From contig JBCDFR010000010.1 in NCBI GenBank assembly GCA_039177505.1, forward strand, positions 1 through 64,000: a stretch of DNA of 64,000 nt, in the 5' to 3' direction. A program made the translations under genes and the position numbers. Shown one piece after another: positions 1 through 9,204 of this stretch (the first letter of the stretch is position 1; each line of letters begins with the position of its first letter). The notes under the pieces were generated by a model, which was not told where the DNA came from, did no database searches, and saw only the letters and a program-made list of their open reading frames with translations. Source of the stretch: JABSQH01 sp039177505 (GTDB lineage: Bacteria > Actinomycetota > Acidimicrobiia > Acidimicrobiales > Ilumatobacteraceae).

Positions 1-651
1 GAAGCCGTCGAGGAGCACGGTCTCGAAGTTCTCGCCCTCGACGAGGCCTTCCTCCGACAACATTGCGGCGATGCTCGGCGGGAGCTTGCCCTTGACGCCG
101 ATGTTCGCACCTTCGAGCGAAGCGAGATCGGCGGCCTCGCCTGGCTTCACGATCAGCGAGTCGATCGGGGTGCGGCCCTCGACGGCGACGATCACGAAGT
201 CGGCGTCGTTGGCGTCGGCGAAGGCGACGACCTCGCTGAACGACCCGCCCGATGCGAACTGCGCTGCGTTTTCGGCGATCAGGGGGTAGTTGGCAGTCGA
301 GAAGCTGGGAGTGATCTCGACGTCGAGGCACAACGCGTCGTAGTAGCCCGCTTCTTCGGCGACGATCACATCGACGATCGATGCGGTTGCCGCATAGTCG
401 AATCCGGTGAGATAGGTGATGGTCCCGGCAGCTGCGTTGGACTCGCAACGCGCATCGGGGAACGGCTCTCCCGCCGCAACGGTCATGGTGCTGTCGTCGC
501 CCATGTCGTCCGCTTCGGTGGTCGCAGCGCTCTCCGCGTCGGTGCTGTCAGTGCTCGCGGCGGTACTCTCGCTCGACTCGTTGTCGTCGTCGCCACATGC
601 GGCGAGCGCGAGGAGTGCTCCGGCGGTGGCGAGAGCGGTCAATGTGCGCAT
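1..651 (-). CDS. ABC transporter substrate-binding lipoprotein, NMT1/THI5-like (partial, 3' end outside window)
   Basis: The start at 651 gives a lipoprotein signal, MRTLTALATAGALLALAACG, whose lipobox cysteine is followed by a Ser/Thr/Asp-rich linker. The mature part reads like an NMT1/THI5-type periplasmic binding protein for small organic substrates (thiamine precursor, riboflavin or sulfonate type). Visible stretches include TYLTGFDYAATASIVDVIVA and GANIGVKGKLP. An AGGA-like ribosome site lies upstream of the ATG. The gene follows the permease and ATPase genes on the same strand, so the three form an import system that delivers substrate to the membrane permease. The C-terminus is cut by the window edge, and the substrate cannot be assigned from what is visible. 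Confidence 0.85.
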   Translation of the reverse strand, partial: MRTLTALATAGALLALAACGDDDNESSESTAASTDSTDAESAATTEADDMGDDSTMTVAAGEPFPDARCESNAAAGTITYLTGFDYAATASIVDVIVAEEAGYYDALCLDVEITPSFSTANYPLIAENAAQFASGGSFSEVVAFADANDADFVIVAVEGRTPIDSLIVKPGEAADLASLEGANIGVKGKLPPSIAAMLSEEGLVEGENFETVLLDGF

Positions 652-684
652 CGATCAGTCCTGTCGGTCGAGGGTGTTGGCAGA

Positions 685-700
685 CGAACTATCGAGTTCG
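685..700. other. intercistronic hairpin between permease and binding-protein genes
   Basis: CGAACT-ATCG-AGTTCG is a perfect 6-bp inverted repeat with a 4-nt loop. It lies in the 112-nt gap between the ABC permease and its binding-protein gene. I infer an mRNA-stabilising or processing hairpin that would favour the downstream gene, as is common for binding proteins, but a chance hairpin is possible. Confidence 0.35.
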
Positions 701-763
701 TTTGTTGAACGGAGTGTTGCACATTCGACTGCGGGTTTCGCAGCACGGGGTCTCGTCATCGAC

Positions 764-1537
764 TCAGGTGCGTTGCGATGCGTGCCACCGCAGCAGCCGT
801 CGCTCGACCACGGTGAGCAGGATCAGCCCGGTCACGCCGAGCAGTGCCGAGCAGACGATCGCTGTCCACAACACCTCGGCGCCGGTCGTCTGATCGATCG
901 TCGCGCGGCGTCCGATCGCTCCGAGACCCTCGTTGGTCAGGGCTGCTCCTTCGCTGAAGTAGGCCGCTGCCAGCCCGAGGCCGATGGCAAAGCGCGCGGT
1001 GGTGAAGATCGAGGGCAGCGCTGCCGGCAAGCGCAGACGCCACAGCACTTCCCAGCGACGGGCGTCGACGCTGGCGAAGAGCTCGCGCGCTGCCGGGTCG
1101 GCCGACCGCATGCCGCCGACGACACCGAAGGTGAACACAGGGAACGACGTGAACGCGACCATGAACAGGATCGGCCGTTCGCCGATGCCGAGCCACAACA
1201 CGACCGACGTGATGTACGCGACCCAGGGCGTGACGAGGATCAGGATCAGCACCGGCGCCGCGGCATCTTCCAACAAGCGCGACGCAGCGAGCGCCGAGCC
1301 GACCACAATCGACACCACGAGCGAGATCGCCAGACCGATGAACATGTGGCGCGCGGTCACCACGACGTTGTCCCAGTAGAACCCCGGGTTGTCGAACAGT
1401 TCTTGGACGATCGACGACGGCGGCAGCAGCACGAAACGGCGGACATCGAAAGCCCACACGAGGAGCTCCCACAGGAGCGCGAAGACGGCGATACCAATGA
1501 CCGGGGCTGCGACGCGACGGACCGTGCCGCGGCTCAT
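764..1537 (-). CDS. ABC transporter permease, SsuC/ThiX type
   Basis: This 257-residue membrane protein has about six hydrophobic segments, beginning with APVIGIAVFALLWELLVWAF. It carries the BPD-type permease cytoplasmic loop around residues 140-165 (AADPAARELFASVDARRWEV), which docks to the ATPase. Length and layout fit the nitrate/sulfonate/thiamine-precursor permease family. Its ATG overlaps the stop of the ATPase gene by 4 nt, indicating translational coupling. The binding-protein gene follows 112 nt downstream. Confidence 0.88.
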   Translation of the reverse strand: MSRGTVRRVAAPVIGIAVFALLWELLVWAFDVRRFVLLPPSSIVQELFDNPGFYWDNVVVTARHMFIGLAISLVVSIVVGSALAASRLLEDAAAPVLILILVTPWVAYITSVVLWLGIGERPILFMVAFTSFPVFTFGVVGGMRSADPAARELFASVDARRWEVLWRLRLPAALPSIFTTARFAIGLGLAAAYFSEGAALTNEGLGAIGRRATIDQTTGAEVLWTAIVCSALLGVTGLILLTVVERRLLRWHASQRT

Positions 1538-2298
1538 CGTCGCACTCCCGACGTGAGGGCTGCCCTGAGCTGCGTGGTGACGTGGAAGAAGTCGTCTTGG
1601 TCTTCGATTTCGGGTGTTCGCGGATGGGCGAAGGGCATTGCGACGTCGTTGACGATTGCGCCGGGTCGAGACGACATGACCGCGACCCGGTCGGAGAGGA
1701 AGGCGGCCTCGGCGATCGAGTGGGTCACGAAGACCACGGTGGTTCCGAGCGGCTCGCGTAGGCGGACGAGGAGATGGCGCATGTCGGCCCTAGTGAGCTC
1801 GTCGAGTGCTGCAAACGGCTCGTCCATCAACAGGATCGGTGCGTCGAGCGCGAAGGCTCGGACCAGACCGACACGTTGTTGCATCCCTCCCGACAACTCA
1901 TGAGGGTAGGCATCGTCGAAGTCGGCGAGACCGACGTCGTCGAGCAGGCCGGCGACGTCGACAGATCGGGTCGCGGGATTGGCCCGGCGGTGCAGGTCGA
2001 GCAGCAGCTCGGCGTTCGCTCGTACCGTGCGCCAGGGGAGGAGCGCAGGCGACTGCGGGACGAATCCGATGTGCTTGTTCCGTCGGGCGGCCTGCGGCGA
2101 TTCACCACCGACGGTGATCGTCCCGTCCGTCGGCTGCTCGAGGCCGGCGATCATCCTGAGCAAGGTCGTTTTCCCGCAGCCAGACGGACCGAGCAGCGTG
2201 AGGGTCTCGCCGGGTTCGATCGAGAGATCGATCGGGTCGAGCGCGTCGATCGCGCCAAACGACTTGTGCACCGCCGAGATCTCGATCCGTGCCGACAT
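1534..2298 (-). CDS. ABC transporter ATP-binding protein, SsuB/TauB type
   Basis: This 254-residue ATPase energises the adjacent importer. It shows Walker A (LLGPSGCGKTTLL), a Q-loop (GFVPQSPALLPWRTV), the signature LSGGMQQRVGLVRA, Walker B (ILLMDEPFAALDEL) and a switch histidine (VFVTHSIAEA). I start it at the ATG at 2298 (MSARIEISAVHKSFG), where the family normally begins; an upstream in-frame extension to 2391 is low-complexity and lies in the divergent promoter region of rpsO. It is the first gene of the importer operon. Confidence 0.9.
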   Translation of the reverse strand: MSARIEISAVHKSFGAIDALDPIDLSIEPGETLTLLGPSGCGKTTLLRMIAGLEQPTDGTITVGGESPQAARRNKHIGFVPQSPALLPWRTVRANAELLLDLHRRANPATRSVDVAGLLDDVGLADFDDAYPHELSGGMQQRVGLVRAFALDAPILLMDEPFAALDELTRADMRHLLVRLREPLGTTVVFVTHSIAEAAFLSDRVAVMSSRPGAIVNDVAMPFAHPRTPEIEDQDDFFHVTTQLRAALTSGVRR

Positions 2299-2506
2299 CG
2301 GCGGCGAGGGTAGCGACGTCGTCGCGCTCCTGGCGTATCGCTGGTGGTAGGTGGACCCTCCGCCCGTCGGCGCGAGAGTGGAAGCGGCCACGGACGCCGT
2401 AGCATTGCAGGGTCCGTTTGGGCTCCGGCGCAGGCGTGATGCAGCACTGCTGCGACCTCCGGACCGTCAACTGGCGGCCGACACGGAAGGCAACGAGAAG
2501 GTAGGC

Positions 2507-2785
2507 ATGGCCGACATCAGTTCCACGGCGCCGAACAAGGCGGCGACGATCGAGAAGAACAAGACCCACGAGAACGACACGGGTTCGCCCGAGGTGCAGA
2601 TCGCGTTGCTCACCGAGCGCATCACCCACCTCACCGAGCACCTCAAGGTGCACAAGAAGGACCACCACAGCCGTCGTGGGCTGTTGATGCTGGTCGGCCG
2701 CCGTCGGCGGATGCTCGACTACGTCGCCTCGATTGACGTCGAGCGCTACCGCAAGATCGTCGCCGATCAGGGTCTGCGTCGCTGA
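2507..2785 (+). CDS. rpsO: 30S ribosomal protein S15
   Basis: The 92-residue protein carries the S15 core: HENDTGSPEVQIALLTERI, then the HHSRRGLLMLVGRRRR-LDYV block that contacts 16S rRNA, close to the usual 89 residues. The ATG at 2507 is preceded by GAGAAGG with about 6-nt spacing, so I prefer it over in-frame starts further upstream. It binds the small-subunit platform with S6/S18. pnp follows 244 nt downstream, the classical rpsO-pnp pairing. Confidence 0.97.
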   Translation: MADISSTAPNKAATIEKNKTHENDTGSPEVQIALLTERITHLTEHLKVHKKDHHSRRGLLMLVGRRRRMLDYVASIDVERYRKIVADQGLRR

Positions 2786-2995
2786 CGCCACGCCGACGTT
2801 GCGCCGGTCTCCGGGCCAGGCGCCGGCCAACTCAGCACTTCAGCCGGTAGGCTGCTCGATGGCGTTGGAACGTCCGCGCCGACGAGCGACCCGCCGTCGG
2901 TTGCCGGTTGCTGACTCCGAGCTCAGCGCTCACGTGAGCGCATTGCAGCGAGTTCGGGATTGCCAACTGGGAACCGGCATTGTCGCTCCATAACC

Positions 2996-3013
2996 GGCTT
3001 CCGCGCGGAAGCC
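2996..3013. other. perfect 18-bp palindrome in the pnp leader
   Basis: GGCTTCCGCGCGGAAGCC is fully self-complementary. It ends a few bases before the AAAGGAG ribosome site of pnp. In enterobacteria the rpsO-pnp interval carries an RNase III-processed hairpin through which PNPase autoregulates. Here the position is similar but the sequence is not, so a processing or translational-control role is inference. Confidence 0.45.
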
Positions 3014-3029
3014 AGCGAAAGGAGCCCTT

Positions 3030-5477
3030 GTGGCTGATCCCATTTCCGTGTCCGGTCCCGTGTCCGGGACCGACAAGACGCTGTCGTTCGAGACCGGCAA
3101 GTTCGCACCCCAGAGTCAGGGTGCGGTGGTTGCCACCATCGGAGGCACACGCGTCCTGACCACCGCCAACGCCGCTTCGCACGTGCGCGATGGCATCGAC
3201 TTCTTCCCCCTGACGGTCGACGTCGAGGAGCGGGCCTACGCGGCCGGCAAGATCCCCGGCTCGTTCTTCCGTCGTGAAGGTCGCCCGACCGAAGAGGCGA
3301 TTCTCACCTGCCGCCTCACCGACCGGCCGCTGCGCCCGTCGTTCCCCGACGGGTTCCGCAACGAGACTCAGGTGGTCACCACCGTGCTCGGTGCCGACCA
3401 GGAAAACCCCCACGACGTGCTGTCGATCAACGCCGCGTCGGCGGCCCTGATGATCTCGGGCATCCCATTCGACGGCCCGATCGGCGCCGTCCGCATGGCC
3501 TACTCGGTCGAGGGCGAGTGGATTCCGCACCCGACGTTCGAAGAGGGCGAGGCCGGCACATTCGAGCTGGTCGTCGCCGGCCGTGAGCTCGACAGCGGCG
3601 ATGTCGCCGTGATGATGGTCGAGGCTGGTGGCAGCGAGAACGCCTTCTACTACTACGAAGACGGCGCCAAGAAGGTCACCGAAGCAGTGCTCGCCGACGG
3701 CCTCGAGGCCTGCAAGGTGTGGATCAAGGAGTCGATTGCGCTGCAGCGTCAGCTCGTCGCGTCGGTGATCGCCACCCTCGGCCCGATCGAGCCGATGGAG
3801 TGGACGCCCCAGCTCGACTACACGCCCGAGGTGTTCGCCGCCGTCGAAGCGTTCGCTTCCGAGAAGCTCGCCCCGGCGGTGCGCATCTCGGCCAAGGCCG
3901 AGCGCTCACTGGCGACCGACGCCGTGACCGATGAGACGATCGACGCACTCTGTGGCACCGCTGATGCCCCTGGTGAGTTCGCCGGTGAGGCCAAGCAGAT
4001 CAAAGAGGCGATCCGTTCGCTGACCAAGAAGCTGGTGCGCCAGCGGATCGTCGACGAGCAGCTGCGCATCGACGGCCGCGGTCCGAAGGACCTGCGTCCG
4101 GTGTCCGCCGAGGTCGGCGTGTTGCCGACGGCGCACGGCTCGGGTCTGTTCACCCGCGGCGAGACCCAGGTGATGAACGTGTGCACCTTGGCGATGCCAC
4201 GGATGAACCAGATCATTGACTCGCTCTCGCCCAACAACGAGAAGCGCTACCTGCATCACTACAACATGCCGCCATGGGCCAACGGTGAGACCGGTCGCGT
4301 CGGCTCGCCGAAGCGTCGCGAGATCGGGCACGGCGCCCTCGCCGCTCGCGCGGTGCTCCCCGTCGTTCCGAACCAAGAGGACTTCGCCTACACGCTGCGC
4401 CTCGTGTCCGAGGTCATGTCGTCGAACGGCTCGACCTCGATGGGTTCGGTGTGCTCGTCCAGCCTGTCGCTGATGGACGCCGGTGTGCCCACCCGCGGTC
4501 ACGTATCGGGCATCGCCATGGGCCTCGTGTACGAAGGCGGCGAGTACATCACGCTGACCGACATCCTCGGTGCCGAAGACGCCTTCGGCGACATGGACTT
4601 CAAGGTCGCCGGTACAGAAGACGCCATCACGGCGCTGCAGCTCGACACCAAGATCGACGGCATCCCCGCCGACGTCCTCACCGCTGCGCTGCAGCAGGCG
4701 CGCGAGGCGCGGATGGAGATCCTCGAGGTGATGACCGCGGCGATTGCCGAGCCGCGCACCGAGGTGGCCGAGACGGCGCCGAAGATCACCACGATCACGA
4801 TCCCGCTCGACAAGGTCGGCGAGGTCATCGGCCCCAAGGGCAAGATCATCAACACGATCCAGCAGGAGACCGGGGCCGACATCGGCGTCGACGACGACGG
4901 CGCCCAGGGCATCGTCACCATTGGCGCAGTCGAGTCGTGGCGTATGGAGGAGGCCAAGGACGCGATCATGGCGATCGTCGATCCGCCCAAGGCCGAGCTC
5001 GGCGCCGTGTACCCGGGCCGTGTGGTCAACATCACCAAGTTCGGTGCGTTCGTCAACATCCTTCCCGGCCGCGACGGCCTGGTGCACATCTCCCGCCTCG
5101 GCGGTGGGAAGCGCATCAACTCGGTCGATGACGTGCTCGAACTCGGTCAGGAAATCGAGGTGCGCGTCGACGAGATCGACGACAAGGGCAAGGTCAGCCT
5201 GGTGCCGACCGACGAAGCCCTCGCCGGCAGCAGCGGCGGTTCCAGCGCCAACGGTGACGGTGGCCGCAGCAACGGCCGCGGCCGTAGCGAGCGCCCCAGC
5301 CGCAACGACGATGCTCCGGCGTCGTCGGGTGATGTCGTCGAGGTCAGCTTCGAGGACTCATTCGATGCCGAGCTCGCCGACGAGCTGGGTGACCTGGGTC
5401 CCCGTCAGGAGCGTCCTGCACGCTCCGGCAGCGGCGGTGGCAACCGGCGCGGCGGTGGCCGTCGCCGGCATCGCTGA
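3030..5477 (+). CDS. pnp: polyribonucleotide nucleotidyltransferase (PNPase)
   Basis: This 815-residue phosphorolytic 3'-to-5' exoribonuclease shows two RNase PH cores. The first includes FFPLTVDVEERAYAAGKIPG and SFFRREGRPTEEAILTCRL; the second includes GLFTRGETQVMN and the catalytic-site block DSLSPNNEKRYLHHYNMPP. A KH domain (residues about 585-640, GEVIGPKGKIINTIQ) and an S1 domain (about 656-725, GAVYPGRVVNITKFGAFVN) follow. The last 90 residues are low-complexity Gly/Arg/Ser. The GTG start at 3030 has AAAGGAG at good spacing. It lies between rpsO and dapB, as in many actinobacteria. Confidence 0.97.
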   Translation: MADPISVSGPVSGTDKTLSFETGKFAPQSQGAVVATIGGTRVLTTANAASHVRDGIDFFPLTVDVEERAYAAGKIPGSFFRREGRPTEEAILTCRLTDRPLRPSFPDGFRNETQVVTTVLGADQENPHDVLSINAASAALMISGIPFDGPIGAVRMAYSVEGEWIPHPTFEEGEAGTFELVVAGRELDSGDVAVMMVEAGGSENAFYYYEDGAKKVTEAVLADGLEACKVWIKESIALQRQLVASVIATLGPIEPMEWTPQLDYTPEVFAAVEAFASEKLAPAVRISAKAERSLATDAVTDETIDALCGTADAPGEFAGEAKQIKEAIRSLTKKLVRQRIVDEQLRIDGRGPKDLRPVSAEVGVLPTAHGSGLFTRGETQVMNVCTLAMPRMNQIIDSLSPNNEKRYLHHYNMPPWANGETGRVGSPKRREIGHGALAARAVLPVVPNQEDFAYTLRLVSEVMSSNGSTSMGSVCSSSLSLMDAGVPTRGHVSGIAMGLVYEGGEYITLTDILGAEDAFGDMDFKVAGTEDAITALQLDTKIDGIPADVLTAALQQAREARMEILEVMTAAIAEPRTEVAETAPKITTITIPLDKVGEVIGPKGKIINTIQQETGADIGVDDDGAQGIVTIGAVESWRMEEAKDAIMAIVDPPKAELGAVYPGRVVNITKFGAFVNILPGRDGLVHISRLGGGKRINSVDDVLELGQEIEVRVDEIDDKGKVSLVPTDEALAGSSGGSSANGDGGRSNGRGRSERPSRNDDAPASSGDVVEVSFEDSFDAELADELGDLGPRQERPARSGSGGGNRRGGGRRRHR

Positions 5478-5498
5478 GTCGAGCAAAGGAATTCACTA

Positions 5499-6266
5499 GT
5501 GAGAGTCGGGGTCAACGGCGCCGCTGGGCGGATGGGTCGCACCGTCTGCGCCGCGGTCGTCGCTGACCCCGATCTCGAACTCGCCGCCGGTGTCGATCCC
5601 GGCGCCGTGGCTGTGACGGTCGAGGGCATCGAGGTTGCTGGCGAGCTGCACGCCTTTGCCGACGCCAGCTGCGATGTCGTCGTCGACTTCACTGTCGCAG
5701 CGGCAGCGCGCACGACGTTGCCGTGGCTTGCGATGCACGGCATTCACGGGGTTGTCGGCACCACCGGGTTCGACACTGACGACTTCGCGCTGTTCGAGTC
5801 GTCCTTTGGGGGTGACGACGCCCCGAACGCCGTAATCGCCGCCAACTTCGCCATCTCAGCGGTGCTGATGATGCGCTTCGCCGAGATGGCGGCGCCGCAC
5901 TTCGACACCGCCGAGATCATCGAGCTGCACCACGACCGCAAGATCGATGCGCCGTCGGGTACAGCCGTGACCACGGCGGAGCGCATTGCCGCAGCTCGTG
6001 GGGACGACTTCGCCGCCGATCCCACCGAGCACGAGGTGTATCCCGGTGCTCGTGGGGGCACTGGACCTGCGGGCGTGCGCGTCCATTCGGTGCGCATGCG
6101 TGGGATGGTCGCCCACCAAGAAGCGATCTTTGGCGCGACTGGACAGACGCTGACGATCCGCCAGGACAGTTACGACCGTGACAGCTTCATGCCCGGCGTC
6201 GTGCTGGCCTGCAAGAAGATCGCGGAGGTGCCTGGCCTCTCCCGTTCGCTCGACCCGTTCCTGTAA
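5499..6266 (+). CDS. dapB: 4-hydroxy-tetrahydrodipicolinate reductase
   Basis: This 255-residue enzyme reduces the DapA product to tetrahydrodipicolinate in the lysine/diaminopimelate pathway. The N-terminal nucleotide fold VGVNGAAGRMGRTV, GVVGTTGF, and the catalytic block ELHHDRKIDAPSGTA are all visible. Length is normal. It starts at GTG 5499 after AAAGGA, 21 nt behind pnp, so co-transcription with pnp is likely. dapA lies about 26 kb away, beyond accessory genes. Confidence 0.96.
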   Translation: MRVGVNGAAGRMGRTVCAAVVADPDLELAAGVDPGAVAVTVEGIEVAGELHAFADASCDVVVDFTVAAAARTTLPWLAMHGIHGVVGTTGFDTDDFALFESSFGGDDAPNAVIAANFAISAVLMMRFAEMAAPHFDTAEIIELHHDRKIDAPSGTAVTTAERIAAARGDDFAADPTEHEVYPGARGGTGPAGVRVHSVRMRGMVAHQEAIFGATGQTLTIRQDSYDRDSFMPGVVLACKKIAEVPGLSRSLDPFL

Positions 6267-6279
6267 CGACAGTCGGAAC

Positions 6280-6306
6280 GACAGTTGGTGCCAGGCACCA
6301 ACTGTC
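6280..6306. terminator. 13-bp-stem palindrome between convergent dapB and tpx
   Basis: GACAGTTGGTGCC-A-GGCACCAACTGTC is a perfect inverted repeat around a single base. It lies between the stops of dapB (plus) and the thiol peroxidase (minus). It has no T-tract, so it may be a factor-assisted bidirectional terminator or a dispersed palindromic element of the GGTGCC/GGCACC kind. Confidence 0.5.
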
Positions 6307-6325
6307 GGGTCGCCGCGCTAGGGGT

Positions 6326-6820
6326 TCAGATGGCGGCGAGGGCGGCGTCGTAATTCGGCTCGTTGGCGATCTCGCCGACCAGCTCGGTGTGCTTCACGTT
6401 GCCGTCGGGGCCGACCACGACGACCGCCCGAGCCAGCACTCCGGCGAGCGGGCCATCGGTGAGCGTGACGCCGAAGTCGGAGCCGAAGTCTGAGCGGAAG
6501 CTCGATGCGGTCGTGACGTTCTGGATGCCCTCGGCACCGCAGAAGCGGCCCTGAGCGAACGGCAGATCAGCTGATACGCACAGCACGACGGTGTTGTCGA
6601 GGTCGGCCGCACGCTGGTTGAACGTGCGCACGCTGGTGGCGCACGTCGGTGTATCGACGCTCGGGAAGATGTTGAGCACGACGTTCTTGCCGGCCATGTC
6701 GCTCGCCGATACGTCTCCAAGGTCGGAGCCCGTCAGGGTGTAGTTGGGCGCTGCCGAACCAACAGCGGGGAGGTCTCCGGAGGTGTGGACGGCGTTGCCG
6801 CCGAGAGTCACTTCAGCCAT
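6326..6820 (-). CDS. tpx: thiol peroxidase (atypical 2-Cys peroxiredoxin)
   Basis: The 164-residue protein matches Tpx length. It has the peroxidatic Cys60 in SVDTPTCATSVRTFN and the resolving Cys94 in GRFCGAEGI. It reduces hydroperoxides with thioredoxin as electron donor in the cytoplasm. I start at the ATG at 6820 (MAEVTLGGNAVHTSG), where the family begins; upstream in-frame sequence is the shadow of the next gene. It converges on dapB. Confidence 0.95.
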   Translation of the reverse strand: MAEVTLGGNAVHTSGDLPAVGSAAPNYTLTGSDLGDVSASDMAGKNVVLNIFPSVDTPTCATSVRTFNQRAADLDNTVVLCVSADLPFAQGRFCGAEGIQNVTTASSFRSDFGSDFGVTLTDGPLAGVLARAVVVVGPDGNVKHTELVGEIANEPNYDAALAAI

Positions 6821-6864
6821 GGCGGGGCAGCATACGAGGCGGGCTGCGTCTCCGCTCAGCCGGG

Positions 6865-7521
6865 TCAGGCGCCGCGTCGAACGTTGCGCAGGTTGACCAG
6901 CACGACGATGCCGATCGAGAGAGCCACCGCCCACCACTGGTAGCGCTGCAACCACTCCAGGAAGCTCACGAGCTGATCCTCGAACATTCGAGCGAGCGAC
7001 CAGATCAGCGCAAGTCGACCAGCGATACCCACGGCGAGTAGCACCACCAGTCGGCGTGCCGAAGTGCGGTGCACACCGCTGAGCGCCGCCACGATGTTCG
7101 ATCCGGCGAAGAACGGAATGATGATCCACTCGAAGCGCCCGAACCCACGGTTGAACGTCGCGATCGTCTCGTCGGTCACCCCGAGGTACTTGCGGAACCA
7201 GCCGACGGCGGTGTCGCCGTACGCCCGCCCGATCATGTGGCACACGCCGAAGGCGGCGCCGATGCGCACGAAGCCGATTAACACGTAGAAGACCAGTGGC
7301 ACGCCCGCCGCGAGCGTCAGGGCGAGGTACCGATTGCGCGACGAGAGCAGGAGCAACAGCTCGGGGTCGGTGTCGACGAGCCGAGCCCAGAAGCCCGCCG
7401 CCACGTTGGTGCAGATCACCAGCGCCGCAAACGCGGCGAGTGTGATCGGCGCCCACGGAGGTGGCTTGTGGATCGCGTCGTCGGCGTCGTCGGCACCAAT
7501 CGCCGTCGGCTCGGTCACCAT
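6865..7521 (-). CDS. DedA/VTT-like integral membrane protein
   Basis: This 218-residue protein starts at ATG 7521 and has several hydrophobic segments. Two features resemble DedA (SNARE-associated/VTT) proteins: the early SSRNRYLALTLA stretch and the block IPFFAGSNIVAALSGVHRTS, which resembles the re-entrant helix with conserved Gly and Arg. DedA proteins are linked to lipid flipping and membrane homeostasis. The exact role here is not deducible. It is divergent from the acyl-CoA synthetase gene with a 57-nt shared promoter region. Confidence 0.6.
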   Translation of the reverse strand: MVTEPTAIGADDADDAIHKPPPWAPITLAAFAALVICTNVAAGFWARLVDTDPELLLLLSSRNRYLALTLAAGVPLVFYVLIGFVRIGAAFGVCHMIGRAYGDTAVGWFRKYLGVTDETIATFNRGFGRFEWIIIPFFAGSNIVAALSGVHRTSARRLVVLLAVGIAGRLALIWSLARMFEDQLVSFLEWLQRYQWWAVALSIGIVVLVNLRNVRRGA

Positions 7522-7578
7522 CCCCACCGTACCGGCCCGTTGGGTGCGAGGACATCGCGTCGAGCTACCGTTCGGCGC

Positions 7579-9204
7579 ATGCAGGGGTTGATGCAAGACG
7601 TTCCGTTGGTGATCCCACACCTCTTTGATCGCGCCGAGAAGTACTTCGGCCACAAAGAGATCGTCACCGTTACCGGTGCAGGTCGTGAGCGCACGGACTA
7701 TGCAACGTGGGCCGAGCGCACCCGTCGCCTGGGCGGCGTGCTCGACGACCTCGGCATCTCCGCCGACGGACGTGTCGCGACGTTCGCGTGGAACACGGCG
7801 CGACACCTCGAGCTGTACTTTGCCGCGCCGTGCACCGGTCGTGTGTTGCACACGCTGAACATCCGGCTGTTCCCCGAGCAGCTGACCTACATCGTTAACC
7901 ACGCCGACGACGAGGTGATCTTCGTCGATCGCTCATTGCTTGGTTTGCTCGCTCCGCTGCTGCCGACCTTCGAGCGTTTGCAGCACCTCGTACTGATGGA
8001 CGACGGGGTCGGCGACATCCCCGAAGACCTCGCCGGTCACACGCTCCTCGACTACGAGGAGCTGCTCGCCGCTGCGAGCGCGGTCGAGTTCTCGGTCCAC
8101 GACGAGCACCGTGCTGCGAGCATGTGCTACACGAGTGGCACCACCGGCAACCCGAAAGGTGTCGTGTACAGCCACCGGTCGACGTTCCTGCACACAATGG
8201 GCGCCATGATGGCCGACAACCTCGGCGCACGCGAGTCCGACGTGATCCTGCCGGTCGTACCGATGTTCCACGCGAACGCGTGGGGGCTGGCGCATGCGGC
8301 CGTGGCGTCCGGGGCCAGTCTGGTGATGCCCGGCCCCGACCTGTCCGGGCCGGCGGTCGCCAATCTCATCGTGGAGGAGAAGGTCACCGTCGCCGCCGGT
8401 GTCCCGACGATCTGGATGGCGGTGCTGCCCGAGCTCAAGGGCCGCGATACCTCGTCGTTGCGGGCGATTCCGTGTGGCGGCTCAGCGGTACCGAAGGCGC
8501 TGTCGGAGGCATATCGCGAGCAGACCGGATTGCCGATTCTGCAGGCCTGGGGGATGACCGAGACGAGCCCGATCGCCGCCGTCTGTCAGCTCGATGCCGA
8601 TCAGCAGGAACTCCCAGTCGAGGAACAGGCGGAGTTGCGCACTCAGGTGGGGCGCGTGGTGTTCGCCACCGAGTGTCGTGTGGTCGAGCCCGACACGACC
8701 AACGCGGTCCCGTGGGACGGCGAGACGAGCGGAGAGTTGCAGTGTCGCGGCAACTGGATCGCCGCGACGTACTACAACGACGAGCGGGCGGGCGACAGTT
8801 TCACTGACGATGGCTGGCTGCGCACCGGCGACGTGGCCACTATTGATGAGCGCGGACGCATCCGGCTCGTCGACCGCACCAAGGATCTCATCAAGTCCGG
8901 TGGTGAGTGGATCAGTTCGGTCGAGTTGGAGAACGAGTTGATGGCGCATCCCGAGATCGCCGAGGCCGCCGTGGTCGGTGTTGCGCACCCGAAGTGGGGT
9001 GAAGCTGCGCTGGCCTGCGTGGTCCGCACCGAGGGCGCCTCGATCGACGAAGACGGGGTGCTCACCCATCTCGAAGGCAAGATCGCCAAGTGGCAGATGC
9101 CCAAAGGTGTCGTGTGGATCGACGAGGTGCCCAAGACGAGCGTCGGCAAGTTCTCCAAGAAGACGCTGCGCGAGGAACACGCCGACGCGTTGATGTCGCA
9201 GTGA
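7579..9204 (+). CDS. long-chain fatty-acid-CoA ligase (AMP-forming)
   Basis: This 541-residue ANL-superfamily enzyme activates an acyl acid as acyl-AMP and then acyl-CoA. It shows the P-loop-like motif MCYTSGTTGNPKGVVYSHRS, the adenylate-binding motif QAWGMTETSP, the hinge motif GWLRTGDVATID, RTKDLIKSGGEWIS, and the C-terminal catalytic lysine region KTSVGKFSKKTLRE. I use the ATG at 7579; MQDVPL at 7591 is an alternative. Its stop overlaps the GTG of the cupredoxin gene, so the genes are probably transcribed together. Confidence 0.92.
   Translation: MQGLMQDVPLVIPHLFDRAEKYFGHKEIVTVTGAGRERTDYATWAERTRRLGGVLDDLGISADGRVATFAWNTARHLELYFAAPCTGRVLHTLNIRLFPEQLTYIVNHADDEVIFVDRSLLGLLAPLLPTFERLQHLVLMDDGVGDIPEDLAGHTLLDYEELLAAASAVEFSVHDEHRAASMCYTSGTTGNPKGVVYSHRSTFLHTMGAMMADNLGARESDVILPVVPMFHANAWGLAHAAVASGASLVMPGPDLSGPAVANLIVEEKVTVAAGVPTIWMAVLPELKGRDTSSLRAIPCGGSAVPKALSEAYREQTGLPILQAWGMTETSPIAAVCQLDADQQELPVEEQAELRTQVGRVVFATECRVVEPDTTNAVPWDGETSGELQCRGNWIAATYYNDERAGDSFTDDGWLRTGDVATIDERGRIRLVDRTKDLIKSGGEWISSVELENELMAHPEIAEAAVVGVAHPKWGEAALACVVRTEGASIDEDGVLTHLEGKIAKWQMPKGVVWIDEVPKTSVGKFSKKTLREEHADALMSQ

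Noticed and set aside
416..1903. A 495-residue plus-strand open frame over the ABC importer genes
   Set aside because: It lies opposite three genes with clear ABC motifs and has no family features of its own.
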